Notes: generated by a model not told the origin, from the sequence alone. Shown: positions 45,481 through 58,690, counted from the stretch's first letter. The stretch is 64,000 nt of DNA from Myotis daubentonii (GCF_963259705.1 NC_081842.1:36359796-36423795), one strand, 5' to 3'. Numbers and translations are program-made.

Positions 45481-47208
45481 GTACTACCTAAAATTGAAAG
45501 TGAGTAAAAAGAACCTTTCTCCCAATTTAATTCTCAATATTTCTATAATAAAGTAACTTTGCCTCTATTTTTCATTTATCAGTGGTGATGTCCTAATTTT
45601 TGGAGAAGAGAAAGTAGTTCAAGTGCTCTGACTCAGTTAAATGTTCATTCCTTTACTTCACAATATATTTCTTGTTATTATTTCATTACTTCCTGAAATT
45701 GAAATGTCTTTGAATCATGGGGAGGGGACCAAGGACAATGTTAATTTATCAAAAAAAAAAAATTCACAAAGCAAGCAACACTCTATACAGGGTTTAAAGA
45801 TTAATATGATTAGGTAGGAAAATATCATGAAGATGTATATTATTAGTATTAATATTCAGCCCTTTGCAGAATAAAAGTATCTTTCTTTTTAGCATTAAGA
45901 TTTTTATTAATTACATAGATATCTGAAAAATATTTTCTGGTAATATATAATACTTAAACACTATATTTAGAGATTTGTGCTTTCTTTTGATGCCTTTGAA
46001 ATCATTAAACTGTGTCATTTTCTTCCTAGGTAATAATTTTCTATATTATAGCTGTCCTTCCTATAAAAGGTTCACATTAAATAATAGATTTTAAAAATCA
46101 CTGTACTTGGAATTCTATCATCATCTCACTCACTGGGACTCTGTGACACAGTTGCCTAAGAGAATTTGGCTGATTGCTTAAACATAAGATTAAGTAAATG
46201 GAAAACAAAAGCAGTAGAAACAGTTTGATTCTTTCTATAGGGGCTCTCCAAATACCACGTCACTAGAGAGAACACTTAGTAAGCACAGCATAAGAAATTG
46301 GGTCTGGAAAATGCAAATTACTGAAAATTCTCTCTTGGAAGAAAAGGAATAGGTGAGCTTGAATAAATGCATGTGGGTAAAGCCAAGGCAAAGAAAACAA
46401 AAGAAAGAAATATCTTCCAGTGCCTACACTTGAGCAGAGACAGGTTGCACCTTGGCTCACAAAGGCCTTGGGAATAGGAGAAGGAGACGGAGGAAGAAGT
46501 CTGCAGGACTGCAGTCTCTGCTCTGGCCTCCTGCAAGGTGCACAAAGGGAGTCTCTACACTGATGTGATGTGTGTGTTTTCCTTGCGCCTGAACTCAATG
46601 GGAGAATTCCAGAGGCAAAAGAAGATGCTCTGCTACCCTGTAATCCAGAATAACATAAGAAGAAAAACTGAGATTGTAACATGCAATTAAAATATGTATT
46701 TATTATTTACAAAAGTAAAAACCTTCATTTGGAATTTCTTTTTTTAAGCCATGAGGAAGAAATTCTCCATGGATAGCATTAGATGTGGCTTTGGTAATGT
46801 TTTAAGATCAATTATTTGAGTAGCATGCTGAATAAAAAGGGGAAGTTGAACAGAACTGAAAAAGGGAAAAGAAACAATGGGGTTAGAAGGAAATAACTGG
46901 TAAAATAAATTGGTCCCTCTCAGCACTGAGAAGATACAGGCAGCTCAAAACAACTGAGTCTGAAGGAAGATTGCATTGATGTTGTTGCCTGCACTTTGAA
47001 GTCTCTAATTTTTTTAACAATTCGGTCTTTGGGTATCAAGTAGCACAGGGCTATATTTCTCAAATCTTTTTAATACCTGGCCTTTTTGTGACTGATTAAT
47101 TGTTAAAAGAAAGATGGCCTGCAGAAAAATAGAGGAATAACTAGATAGCAAAGAAATATTGAAACAGCCAGGTTAGAATTACATTAGTAAAAATAACTGT
47201 AATTGTAG
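45481..47208. other. no recognisable feature
   Basis: Unique sequence. A 139-codon minus-strand frame at 46263-46682 is the longest here outside repeats; it is Ser/Leu/Phe-rich, has no domain I recognise, and the surrounding sequence shows no exon signals that I can defend. Confidence 0.4.
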
Positions 47209-47345
47209 TAACTAGCATTTATTTATCATTAACTTTCAGGCACTTTGCATATATAAGATATATAGTGTACATAAATAAGGTATTTTGCATATATCAGACA
47301 TTTTTTATAAATAATCAATGCATTTATTATCTCCATTCTATAGAT

Positions 47346-47557
47346 CAGCGGTTCTCAACCTGTGGGTCGCGACCCCTTTGGCGGTGGAACAACCCTTTCA
47401 CAGGGGTCGCCTAAAACCATCCTGCATATCAGATATTTACATTACAATTCATAACAGTAGCAACATTACAGTTGTGAAGTAGCAATGAAAATAATTTTAT
47501 GGTTGGGTCACAACATGAGGAACTGTATTTAAAGGACCAGAAGGTTGAGAACCACTG
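47346..47557. mobile_element. hAT MITE with 8-bp target duplication
   Basis: Left end cagcggttctcaacctgtgg, right end aggttgagaaccactg; inverted ends match over about 14 bases. Flanked by ctatagat at 47338-47345 and 47558-47565. Interior contains gtcgcgacccctttggcgg and tcacaggggtcgcc. About 212 bp with no coding capacity; a different family from the copies at 17952 and 40705. Confidence 0.95.
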
Positions 47558-47599
47558 CTATAGATGATAAATCTGAGGATGAGGGATGGTTCTAACTGA

Positions 47600-47768
47600 T
47601 CTATAATAATAAAAGCATAATATGCTAATTAGACTGGACAGATGAACGACCGTCCAGACGTCCTTCTGGACATTCTTCCAGATGAAGTCAGGGCTGCAAG
47701 GGCTGAGGCAAACCACCTGGCTGTGAGGGCCAAGCCCCTTGCACAAATTTCATACATTGGGCCTCTAG
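47600..47768 (+). mobile_element. short non-autonomous Helitron
   Basis: Begins TCTATAATAATAAAAGCATA preceded by A, contains tgctaattagactggacag, and ends gcacaaatttcatacattgg then gcctCTAG followed by T. Same subfamily as the copy at 4184; 169 bp. Confidence 0.93.
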
Positions 47769-48170
47769 TCTCTATATACAATTGCAAACTATCAGAGAGA
47801 GAGCTTGAACCTAACCAGTCTGACTTCAGAGTTTAAGAGTTTAACTGACCTACCATGTCACCTCTCTTTAAGCTCTGCATTGTCTCTTGCATAAAGCACT
47901 TAATTTATGCACACCAGCCATCACAGATCTTCTCAACCTAAATGATTTGTACACTAACACAAAAATGACTTAAAGACACAATGAACCCAGCAATGTCATT
48001 CCTAGGTACATACTGAAGAGAAATACAAATGTAAGTGCACCAAAAAGATGTATGAGCATGTTCACAGCAGTACTGTTCCAACAAAAAGTAGAAAATTACT
48101 CAAATTTCATCAACTATACAATGGATCAGAAAGTCATGGTGTATTTACACAATGGAATGTTATACAATGA

Positions 48171-48489
48171 CTAGAGGCCTGGTGCACAGATTTATGCACT
48201 GGTAGGGTCCCTCAGGTGGCCTGTGCCCTCTCGTAATATGGAACCCTAGGGAGATGTAGCAGTGTGGGTAGTGTCAGGTGGCTGGGGGGAGCCCAAGCTG
48301 GGGCTGGGCACTGCTCCTGCTCATCCTGGCCCTGACACACCTGCTACTGCCATCGCCACTCAGAAGTGCACTGGCCACCAGTGGTAACTCCTCCATTGAG
48401 CATCTGTCCCCAGGTGGTCAGTGCGCATCATAGCTACTGGTTGACCAGTCATTTGGTTGTTCAGTCGCTTAAGCTTTTATATATATAGA
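48171..48489 (-). mobile_element. Helitron, first of a reversed head-to-tail pair
   Basis: Plus strand: A then CTAGAGGCCTGGTGCACAG, a degraded hairpin, then gtcgcttaagcttttatata and tataGA. The CTCF-like pair is decayed here (ccaccagtggtaact and ccccaggtggtcag). The next Helitron begins with CTAG at the following base. Confidence 0.9.
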
Positions 48490-49053
<564 letters not shown>

Positions 49054-49529
49054 GCATGAACCATATTTCTACAAAACAATATGAATGAATATAACCAACA
49101 AAATGCTGAGCAGAATCCAGATACCAAACACTACATCCTGTATGCCTCTATTTTATGTATATAAATTCAAAAACAGATTAAATCTTCTGCAGTGATGGCA
49201 ATGAAGATAGCAGTTACCTTTAGAGTAAGTAAAGCTGGAAAGGACTACATGGGTCCTTCTGGGGTTCTGCTAATTTGTGGCCTCTTGATCTGGAGGCTGG
49301 CTACAATACATATTCAATTTTAGAAAATTAATCAATTCGTTCATTCTTATGTATACATAGTGTCTATCAAAAATATATATTTTTAAAAGCCACAGTGCGC
49401 TGGCAAATTAAAAAGTGTGTCCCCATAACTTACTTCAATTAATAGACAATTTATTTGAAATTAACCCTCTCTCAGACCAATAAACCATCTTTTTCTTCAA
49501 CACATTCTCAATTTCATATGCAAAAAGAT

Positions 49530-49765
49530 ATCTGGATATTATTTAGACTTAAAAAAAGAAGGAAATTTGCCATTTGTGACAACATGGATGAATCTAGAGG
49601 ACATTATGCTAAGTGAAATAAACCAGATACAGAAAGAAAAATACTGCATTATCATTTATACATAAAACCTAAAAAAAAAAAATCTAATTCATTAGCAACA
49701 GAGGTAGAAAAGTGGTAACCAGAGGTGGGGTAGTGGGGAGGCGGGGAGAAAGGGATAATCTCTTA
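49530..49765 (+). repeat. old L1 3' relic
   Basis: gccatttgtgacaacatgga, tgaatctagaggacattatg, ctaagtgaaataaaccagat, actgcattatcatttataca and gtggtaaccagaggtggg, in the order of an old L1 ORF2 terminus and 3' UTR. Confidence 0.85.
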
Positions 49766-49959
49766 CTTTTTCAAAGAGGTATTTTTCTTAATAATCTATC
49801 CTGCTACCCTCAAATATTTACTTTGTTTCCTCCTTACTTCCTTTCCTCAGGTTAAAAAACACATTTAAGTTTTCTCCCAAATGGAAGAAAGAAAGAAAAA
49901 ATTCATCACTTCCAAATCACCTTTTAGCAAAACATCTAGCATCTTTTTTTCTTTTTTTT

Positions 49960-51130
49960 AATAATCAGGTTAAAACAAACTATATGCTCCATCCTCTCTT
50001 TCTTCTTATGCTTTAGCCCACTGAAATCAGGCTCCCATTTCTGACTATTCATCAAAACATTTCTGACAAAGTTCATCAATGTTTTCTTAATTAATTAATC
50101 TATCTTCATGTATATGTATTTGGTGACCTTTGGCACTAATTTCTCTTTCTTACTCTGAAACCTCTCCCTCAGCTTTTGAGTTAGCAGTCTCCCCTCATCA
50201 TTCTCCTATTTCTCTAATGATTTCTTCTAAGTCACATCTGTGGACTCGCTTGTTTCAGCCCCTTCTTACATGTTGGTGAATCTGAGGATACTGTTCACAG
50301 TTTATTTTAATCTCACTTTGTATAATCTTAGACAATGGAAACCACACTTATAAATTCAATTACTGTATGCTAATCGTACCCAAGTCAATGAATTTAGGCC
50401 TGAAATGCAGGGCATCGGTGAAGAACTTGTCACTTAGGGGCCATCTGGATGTCCCCTAAGATGAGAAAGCACATTTCTTGGGTTAGTCTGCTTCTCTCTA
50501 CTCCCTAACTCAATTACTAACTCAGGTTCATCATATTTCTAAACTAGGAAAATAGGTGCTTCTTGTCTTGAATTTTTCCTCTTACTCATTCTACCCTCAC
50601 ACTTTATCCATTGGCAAGTCCTATAGATTCTAATCATGATGTGTGTAAGGATCTTCCCTCTGCATCTCCACTATTGCTATGTTGGTTGGGATTTGCATCA
50701 TTTCTCACTGAGTCCATTGCTCTGACTTCCCAAATCACCTCCGTACCACACAGCTTCCGGTCAGTCTTATCTTCCTGATAATGCAGAACAGGTCCCATGG
50801 CTGCCAGGATTGCATACCTACAATGGTTCTCATTGTCCATAGACCGTCCCACAACAACTGCTGCTCTATATTTTGTCATGCCTTTCTCTTCATGTGCCAA
50901 CAACTGGTGGGTAGCCTAGCTAATTACAGCTATTTAATGTACTATGTTGTTTTATACCCTTGTGTATTTCTCCACTGAACCAAGAATGTCCATACTTTCT
51001 ACTTGCTTAGTTTTCTGGCATTTTTTGAATATTTCAAAAACCTATTGGGAAAAATATATAATTGCTCTGTACTTCCCTGCTATTATTGTAAGACTAACTC
51101 CAAAATTCTAAATTCCCAAACAAGCAAATA
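49960..51130 (+). pseudogene. L2 LINE ORF2 3' part, decayed
   Basis: An unusually long L2 relic for this window. Recognisable L2 order: cccactgaaatcaggctccc, gacaaagttcatcaatgttt, gtgacctttggcactaattt, tctcccctcatcattctcct, gccatctggatgtcccctaa, ggcaagtcctatagattcta, ctctgcatctccactattgc, ctgagtccattgctctgact, then the 3' tail with ttttatacccttgtgtattt. Frames are interrupted. Ancient, shared by all mammals. Confidence 0.75.
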
Positions 51131-51704
51131 TCAGCATCTAAGCACACCAGTTTGCATTGTACACAATCTGCTTCCAAGGCAACCAAATGCCTAAGAAGGC
51201 ACATGCCACCTCAGCTCTGGGGTTGGCCATCTTTGTTCATTTATATGCTAATTCAAATGCAAAGCAATATGATGTAACAACGATAGTTATTCCAGAAGAC
51301 TGTGTGCCTAATACCTTTTTAACACACAATTTAATATTGTAATTCAGGGACCAGCAGTAAAACTTATTGCTTTCTGTTGTTTTGCAAATCTGTTGATTAT
51401 TTCCTTAAGGAGATAGTGTCAAACACTGACTTCTCAGATGAAAGGGCAGCAAAATCTTAAAATCTGTTCCAGCTCATTGGACTTCTTAGTTAGGCACACA
51501 AATGTTGTAAGTTAAATGACTGTGTAAAACAACAATAAAAATATGAGTGATAGGATATAATATAAAAGTCTGCCCTCTCAGCAGAGAGTACAGTATTCCT
51601 AAGTGAAAGAGCCACTCTTTCATTACGAGGCTCACTAAAAGAGTGATTACTTTGGTTTTAAAAATCGGTTTAATAAAAATCCATGATCAAAACATTTAAC
51701 TAAT
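51131..51704. other. no recognisable feature
   Basis: Unique sequence; nothing assigned. Confidence 0.4.
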
Positions 51705-51895
51705 GCCAGCCTGGTGTGGTTCAGTGGTTAAGTGTCCACCTATGAACCAGGTGATTATGGTTTGATTTCCCATCAGAGCACATGCCAGGGTTGAGGGCTC
51801 AATCCCTAGTAGAGGGCATGCAGGGGGCAGATGATCAATGATTCTGTCTCATCATTGATGTTTCTCTCTTCCTCTCTCTCAGAAATTATATATAT
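51705..51895 (+). mobile_element. Ves SINE
   Basis: Starts gccagcctggtgtggttcag, subtype with taagtgtccacctatgaacc, B-box region gtttgatttcc, and a pyrimidine-rich 3' part. The 3' end (cagaaattatatatatag) is worn and no target duplication was found. Confidence 0.92.
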
Positions 51896-52235
51896 AGTAA
51901 TTTTTATAGCACTAATAGACTAATATTTTTATTAAATTACTTTACAAATATTACATTGATTTTAAAACCCAGTCTATGCAGATAGTAAATTCTGTTATCT
52001 CCATTACTTAATAGAGACTACATATTAAAATTTTCAAGTTCCTACAATACCAGTTACTCATATGTGGCCGAGAGACAGGTTCCTTTATGTATTTAGTCAA
52101 TTTGTGTTTAACAGATTAGAGCTACATAAACAATTGTGCCTTTATATTTCAGCATTTTCTGACTTCCTTTTTGTCAAAATTTCTTAAGATTACAGCATTC
52201 TAAATTTCAATTATTTCTTGTTCTCTAGTACATAT

Positions 52236-52456
52236 ATTTTTAAAAAATATATTTTATTGATTTCTTACAGAGAGGAAGGGAGAGGGATAGAGAGCTAGAA
52301 ACATCTATGAAAGAGAAGCATCAATCAGCTGCCTCCTGCATACCCCCTACTGGGGATGTGCCCGCAACCAAGGTACATGCCCTTGACCGGAATCGAACCT
52401 GGGACCCTTCAGTCTGTAGGCCGATGTTCTATCCACTGAACCACACCGGTCAGGGC
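52236..52456 (-). mobile_element. Ves SINE with 12-bp target duplication
   Basis: Reverse complement with tail attttattgatttcttacag, B-box complement ggaatcgaacc, head actgaaccacaccggtcagggc. Flanked by tctagtacatat at 52224-52235 and 52457-52468. Confidence 0.96.
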
Positions 52457-52569
52457 TCTAGTACATATTAAACATCAACATTACTAGAGAGATAATCTTG
52501 AAAATTGGATGGAATATAATCCATAAAGACCACCACATCTCATAAAAATAGTACCACTTAGCAATGCCA

Positions 52570-52760
52570 TTCATGAGGCACCTAACTTATACTACCTTGT
52601 TCTATAGTTTTTAACTGTGACTGTCTATGTAACTTAAGTGTAAATGTATGAGGTCAAGGATTTTGACTCATATATCTCGGTACTCCCCAAACAACTAGCA
52701 TAAACCACTCACTACACATAGCAGGCATAGACTGTTTATTAATTTATTGCTTGAGATACA
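52570..52760 (+). repeat. L2 LINE 3' end relic
   Basis: tactaccttgttctatagtt, tgaggtcaaggattttgact, caaacaactagcataaacca and acatagcaggcatagactgt follow the L2 3' end order. Confidence 0.6.
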
Positions 52761-52980
52761 GAAATAATTAGAGTAATATGGATTTGTTTTGAAAGAGCTG
52801 AGCTTTAGTAATAAAAGAAGGTGTAGAAAATGTTTAAATGGTTGAGGGATGGGAAGAAAAATTAGAAGAGCTACAATCTAGTGTACCGGACATGCATTCA
52901 GGTTGCTTTGAGAAAACAAAACCTGGGCATATGGTTTAAAAAAGACCAAGTCACAGGTACAAGAGAAACTCTTAACAAAT

Positions 52981-53184
52981 ATTGTATTTTTTAAAAAATA
53001 TATTTTTATTGATTTCAGAGAGGAAGGGAGAGGGAGAGAGATCATTGATCACCTGCCTCTTTCATACCCCCTACTGGGGATCTAGCCCGCAACCTGGACA
53101 TGTGCCCTTGACAGAAATCAAACCTGGGACCCTTCAGTCTGCAGACAGATGCTCTATCCATTGTTTCAAACCAGCTAGAGCCCC
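52981..53184 (-). mobile_element. Ves SINE with 8-bp target duplication
   Basis: Reverse complement: tatttttattgatttcagag, ccccctactggggatctagc, head complement catccattg-like ctctatccattgtttcaaac then cagctagagcccc. Flanked by taacaaat (52973-52980 and 53185-53192). Older copy with several substitutions in the tRNA-like head. Confidence 0.93.
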
Positions 53185-53192
53185 TAACAAAT

Positions 53193-54093
53193 CTTTTAAA
53201 TTTTTATGGTGATTTTTAAGTAGTGCAAAAGGCAAATAAGCAGGAATTCATGACTCTTTAAATATGGAGTGAAAGTGAAGGGACTCAAGAACTGCATCCA
53301 GATTTTAATCCTAAAAGCTTTAGGCTCTGGAACCTTGAGTACTGGTCACCTGAGTTTATTCTGACCCACTGTTTTGGGGTGTACTTGCTGTCTAGACATT
53401 GATGAGCACAGAACATCTCAGAGAACTAGAGGGATAGAGGTCTCCTCTATATTTGAAAATTCTGATCTATTAATCAGCTATGTAAGTATCAGTCAGAAAA
53501 AAACAGGGTGTAAAACAATGTGCATGTATTTCTACCCAGGCTATGCTCCTATATTGGCAATGGTAGAACAAGAAAGCAAGCCCAATTACACAGGCACATT
53601 TCAAGCAAATGTGTGTGTTCCTCTCTAGAAACATTCATCATTGTAAACTCAGGCACAAGGACAATAGAAAGTGATGTTTATTCTTAGCTGGGTTTTTACA
53701 ATTCACATTAAACAATGGGAGAAGCAATGAAAGTAAATGGTTTTGTAGAGAGAATTAAATAAACCATAGATTCTAAGCTTATACAGAGGGATGTGAAGGC
53801 ATAAACTTGGCTACTGAGCATAAGAAAGTGATGGCAATATGCTAGAGCTCTCTATAAGGGGGAGTGTAACAAAGGGTTTATTAAAGTATGCGAGCTAGAA
53901 AGGAGTAGGAGGCAGCAAGAAGAGAGGATGGTTAATACAGGTATCAGTGATAGTGTGGCTGAAGTGCCATGGAGAAAAGAGAAAACTGAGACATCACAGT
54001 CCTGAAAGGAGCATTCATGTGATGGTGCAGTTGCCAATAAAACGGTGGTAGAAAGGCCAGTGGGGAGCAGGGGAGGCAGAGGATGGGAAAGTT
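53193..54093. other. no recognisable feature
   Basis: Unique sequence; an 84-codon frame at 53374-53628 has no recognisable domain. Confidence 0.4.
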
Positions 54094-54111
54094 AAAAGAA
54101 ATAGCTGTCAT

Positions 54112-54354
54112 GCCTGGCCAATGTGGCTCAGTGAATTGAACATTGTTCCATGCACCAAGTGGTTGTTAGTTTGATTCTGGTCAGGGCATATGCCCAGGTT
54201 GCAGGCTTGATCCCCAGTAGGGGGCGTGCAGGAGGGGGCATGCAGGCTTGATACCAAGTAGGGAGTGTGTTTCTATCTTCTGTCCGTCTCTCTTCCTCTC
54301 TCGCTAAAAGCATCAATAAAAACATATTTTTTTAAAAAAAAAGGAAAAGAAAAG
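54112..54354 (+). mobile_element. Ves SINE with ~17-bp target duplication
   Basis: Starts gcctggccaatgtggctcag, B-box region gtttgattctgg. Carries an internal duplication (gcaggcttgatccccagtag repeated as gcaggcttgataccaagtag). Flanked by aaaagaaatagctgtca (54094-54110) and aaaagaaatggctgtca (54355-54371), one mismatch. Confidence 0.95.
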
Positions 54355-54371
54355 AAAAGAAATGGCTGTCA

Positions 54372-55921
54372 AAAGCCCTGGGCTTTGGAAAAGAAGGGAA
54401 GAAATTATTTGAAAGAAGCTATAGAGAGCAAGGGAAATGTGTGTCCCAGGCCTAACATATGTAGACTGTGAAAGAACACAAGGAAATAGCCTTGTTTGCA
54501 GATGGCTTCATCGGGGCTGAGCAGATTTCATGTGGGGAGGGCAGGGAAGCTTCTGAGATAAGGTTTAGGATATAAAGGTCTTTGCTGTTGGTAATGACCA
54601 TCAGCCATCAAAAGGAAAACCCAGGAGGAGCTGGGGGCAGAAAATGAGTCAGGAAAGATGCACAAAGTGGTATGACACTGAAAGAAGGAGTCTTCACCCC
54701 AGGTCTTCGGTGCTAAGTGAAGTAATTAGGAAAGTAAGGCATGAGGGATTAATCCTGACAGTCTCTGGGGGAAAGCTGAGTCACCAATTTAAGTTGAAAG
54801 TAAGGGGTCACAGACAATTTACACAAGACTCTTGAGAATAAATGAGCTCACCTGAACATCAGGAACTCATTTTGCTGGCTTTTTTAGTGCTGTCCTAGAC
54901 AGAATATTCAATAGACTGTCAACCTAAGAGACATCCAACCCTGTAGAGAATTTTTAGAACAGTTGATTTGAGCCAAACAGAGGATATGCCTGGAAGCAAG
55001 ATCTCACAGACAGAAAAAAAAAAAATGTTTTGGAAAATAGCAGTCTGCGGTTTCTTTTATGCATTTGAGATTAAGGAGGGAACATGAAGAGCACATGAAG
55101 GTGGGAGAAAGCAAGACAGGGATTGGATTACAAGATACTTAAATGTATGTGCTCTCTTGGGGGCTGTCAAGCTTTAGAAAGAGGTGTCTGAAAGGATTTT
55201 TCACAAATTAGGAGTGTGAAAGAGGCATTACAAAGGTGTGTTAACCTAGTTGCACAGAAACAGAGGACAGGACTTGCTTAAGGCAAGGATAAGCCTTTTA
55301 GTAAAGAAGTTATATGTCCGTCATGACCAGTACAGTAGGAATTTATGACCATATCACCCTGGTTACTTTCCATCAAACCCCTTTTTTGTCCATAGGCCTA
55401 GCAATAATGTCTAGGATGCTCCAGCAGAGTGTCATGTAGGTTCAGTTAGCAGAGAGTAATGTTCTAAATATTTGTTGAAGGAGTGACATTTATGTGTTTT
55501 CTTTCAGCCCTTTACTTGAAATTGGCCACCTCTAAACCATTTGAGGAAGGCATTTTCCCCAGCTCTGCTTCTGATGCCCTCTGCCAACACTGCCCTGGGG
55601 CCACCCTGTTGACCAGGCTGCCACCATCACTGATTTGGCTCTGTAGCCCTGTCCCTGAGTTCTATGTAGAAAAGAAGAAAATGACTTTCTCTGTAAGTCT
55701 CCTTCCTAGGACAGCCCTACTTCCCTTGGTTCCTCAAGGTCATTCTTCAACCTGTACATTGTAACATTTTTCTATATACCACCTGATCATTGAGAGACAT
55801 ATGAATACTATATCTTAGCCTTTTTTCTCACTCTCTTCTCCCATCTCTCTTTCTTGCCTACTCTCACAATCAGCAACCTCTCTCTCTCTAGTAGCCTCCT
55901 TACCTTAAATATCAAATCATG

Positions 55922-55922
<1 letters not shown>
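54372..55922. other. no recognisable feature
   Basis: Unique or very old sequence with an A run near 55013. A 93-codon frame at 55483-55764 looks fortuitous; its sequence context gives no exon evidence. Confidence 0.4.

Positions 55923-55923
<1 letters not shown>

Positions 55924-55975
<52 letters not shown>
55924..55975. repeat. (AT)n microsatellite
   Basis: About 26 uninterrupted AT units. Confidence 0.97.
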
Positions 55976-55977
<2 letters not shown>

Positions 55978-56709
55978 GAAGTCACTTTCCCAACACATCT
56001 CTTTTATGATTCAATAAAAATTATCAAAAGACTTATTTGATCAAGTTGCCTTAAAAATCTATTTGTCTAATCTTTCTCCTAATTTATAGTACATAATATT
56101 ATCCTAAAAGAGTGTATTTTTATACATTATTTCTTAGCCAACTACATAGCAAAAGTTTCATTATGATTAGGAATATATCAACCCTGTTACCCAAAGTTGT
56201 CATATTTTGCAATTCTCATAGTGATGCCTACTAATAGGGGTTGATGGGAAAAAAGGATTAGTAAATGGGCCCAAAGAAAACAAATATATTTCTTAATTAA
56301 TACCCATGTCTAGATAGCCCTAATGTGATGGAAATTTTTAACTCTTTAGTAATGTATTTCAATTATTAAGTAATTTATACAAGTAAGATATGTATGTAAC
56401 AAGTCACATAAATGAACGTCATTTCTAAATTAAATAAAAGAGTATCTGACAAAGAATAATCCTCAGGTATCAATAAAACATTTTTATTATATTACACATG
56501 TAGACTTTTTATTAAAAAATTGAAATACCTGATATAGATAATTCATGCTATAATCTGATATAAAATTTTTACCCTTCAATTTTTTCCAGAAATGTAATTA
56601 TTAAATTCATATAAAAATTTAATAATAAACAGAGGATATAGAAGAAGGTTAGCAGCATCATATTTATCTACTAATTCATGAGACTGTGAGTAATACAAAA
56701 TCACATATA
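55976..56709. other. no recognisable feature (AT-rich)
   Basis: Unique sequence; nothing assigned. Confidence 0.4.
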
Positions 56710-56862
56710 TCTGGGAAGTCATTTAACTTGTCATGCCTAAGATTTCTTTTCCTATTTACTTTTAAAGTTAATACTATTGATATATTCACAAGGTTGTTGA
56801 AAGGTATGAGTAACATAAAATTGTAAAGCAGTTTAGAAATATAAAGTGCTACATAAATACTT
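56710..56862 (+). mobile_element. MIR SINE relic
   Basis: gggaagtcatttaacttgtc, ctaagatttcttttcctatt, tatattcacaaggttgttga and gtaaagcagtttagaaatat, in MIR order on the plus strand. Confidence 0.75.
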
Positions 56863-57282
56863 GAAGATGGCTATCTTCTGTAAAGAAAGTCTGAATTTCT
56901 ATTCATTTCATCAGTATGAAATGAAACTCTCATATTACTTGAGTGTTATGAGAAAGAAATAAAATCTAAATTCTTCATACATAATGAAGAAATAGTTGAC
57001 ATAAAATGAATGGTGACATGAAATTTACATATTTCAGCTCTTACCTGACCTTTTCACATTCTCTAAAATCTTTGCCTACGATAAATGGCTACTTAGTCAT
57101 TCAGAAAATCAAATTCAATTGGGCCAAATACTTTGTAATAAAACTGTCTCATAAACTAAATTTTCCTCTGAAGAAACTACTCATGAAAAGAAATATAAGT
57201 ATCAGTTGAAATATTGTCCCTAGGAGAATAATTTAAACTTCTGTAGAGAATTATTTTACTGATTTTTAAAAAACGCTCAGTC

Positions 57283-57425
57283 ATTGACCCAGTGTGTGAC
57301 CCTACACAAGTTCTTTAACTCTGAGCCTCAGCGTCTACAGCTATAAAAGGACAATAACACCTGTCTCACCAAGTAACTGTATCATGTTAGATATGTGAGA
57401 ATTTATTAAACATATTTCTTGGATG
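57283..57425 (+). mobile_element. MIR SINE relic
   Basis: gtgtgtgaccctacacaagt, tctttaactctgagcctcag, cgtctacagctataaaagga and caataacacctgtctcacc reproduce the MIR core clearly. Confidence 0.88.
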
Positions 57426-58111
57426 TTTACATCTAAGGAAGAATCTTTAACACTATGATTCTCACTTTTTGAAATGTTTTGACTTTGATTGTTTTAAGAC
57501 AAGCAGAATGTACAGCCATATACCTCCCTTGCTTGCTCCCTGTTTGCAGAGGTGAAAATTTAGTAAAAGCAACATTTAATAAAGAAACACAATATGAATT
57601 AGTCTTAACTTAGTGTAGTTTTAGAAAAAAATAGTTCATTTGTAGACATGGATTTATATAATAAATATATTTTATAACCCAGAGATTATTATGGTATCAT
57701 TGGTGGTATGTTGCAAACTGTGTATGTAGTATATTCAGATTTTAACTAGTTCATTGCTCTTGAGATTTATTCACATAAATTGGCATCTTCAAGCCCTGTC
57801 AACTCTGCTACCTTTAGCCATAAATAAAATTGCCAGACATGGATCTTTATTAACTGACCAAAGTAAATGTAACTTTTTGTTACATATATATATATATCAA
57901 CATCCAATTTAACTAACGTATATTTCTTAAGTGAGTCTGTTTAGATCACTTAAATCTAAGTATTAAAACAATATAGGAGTGTATAAAATAAAGATAATTA
58001 TAATCCTGGAACTATAAAGGGAGAAAATTCTCTAGAATTTGATATGTATAGGTGTACATATTTCTGTATGTGGATGACATATATAATAAAGATAATAATA
58101 ATACATTATAA
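57426..58111. other. no recognisable feature (AT-rich)
   Basis: Unique sequence; nothing assigned. Confidence 0.4.
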
Positions 58112-58124
58112 AAATGGGATTGTA

Positions 58125-58345
58125 GACCCACCAGTGTGACTCAGTGATTGAGCATTGTCCTATGAACCAGGAGGAAACTGTTTGATACCTAGTCAGGACA
58201 CATGTTGGGGTTGGGGGTGGGGGGTAGATCCCCAGTAGGGGGTGTGCAGGAGATAGCCAATCAATGATTCTGTCTCATCATTGATATCTCTCTCTCTCTC
58301 TCTCTCTCCCTTCCTCTCTTAAATCAATAAAAATATATATTTTTT
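58125..58345 (+). mobile_element. Ves SINE A (left border of duplication)
   Basis: Starts gacccaccagtgtgactcag and continues tgattgagcattgtcctatg with an atypical ggaggaaactgtttgatacc. Flanked by aaatgggattgta (58112-58124) and aaatggtattata (58346-58358), two mismatches, so this is an original insertion. The recombination point of the tandem duplication lies within 58148-58157. Confidence 0.93.
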
Positions 58346-58375
58346 AAATGGTATTATATTATAGACTAGTGGCCC

Positions 58376-58547
58376 AATGCACAAAATATGTGCAAGGGGC
58401 TCTGCCCTCGCAGCCCCACTTGCCTCGGCTGGCCCTCACAGCCCAGGCTTCATCCAGAAGGTCATCTGGAAGGTCATCAAGAAGGTAGTCTGGACGGTTG
58501 TTCTGCTGTTTATTCTAATTAGTATATTAGCTCTTTATTATATAGGA
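58376..58547 (-). mobile_element. short Helitron (in copy 1)
   Basis: Plus strand: GA then CTAGTGGCCCAATGCACAAA with hairpin gcacaaaatatgtgc, ending tattagctctttattatatagGA followed by T. 172 bp. It inserted just beyond the tail and target duplication of SINE A. Duplicated at 60153-60324. Confidence 0.92.
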
Positions 58548-58604
58548 TGGTGCACTCTAACTTGCTTTTTTCCCATTTAACATCCCATAACTAACTACAA
58601 CCTA

Positions 58605-58690
58605 TTTATCTATGTATCTATGTATCTATCATCTATCTATCTATCCATCATCTATCTATCTATTTATCATTTATTTATATATCTACCTAT
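58605..58690. repeat. degenerate (TCTA)n microsatellite (copy 1)
   Basis: Interrupted tcta/tgta/tcca array; the same interruptions are present at 60382-60467. Confidence 0.9.

Larger units (their letters stand above)
47209..47860 (-). mobile_element. MIR relic split by an hAT MITE and a Helitron
   Basis: Reverse MIR blocks: aactagcatttatttatcat, ctttcaggcactttgcatat, attatctccattctatagat, then after the MITE gataaatctgaggatgaggg, and after the Helitron gcttgaacctaaccagtctg acttcag. The three pieces join in MIR order when both insertions are removed. Confidence 0.75.

Noticed and set aside
46263..46682. 139-codon minus-strand open frame in unique DNA
   Set aside because: No recognisable domain, biased towards Ser/Leu/Phe, overlapping frame on the same strand also open, and no defensible exon or promoter signals.
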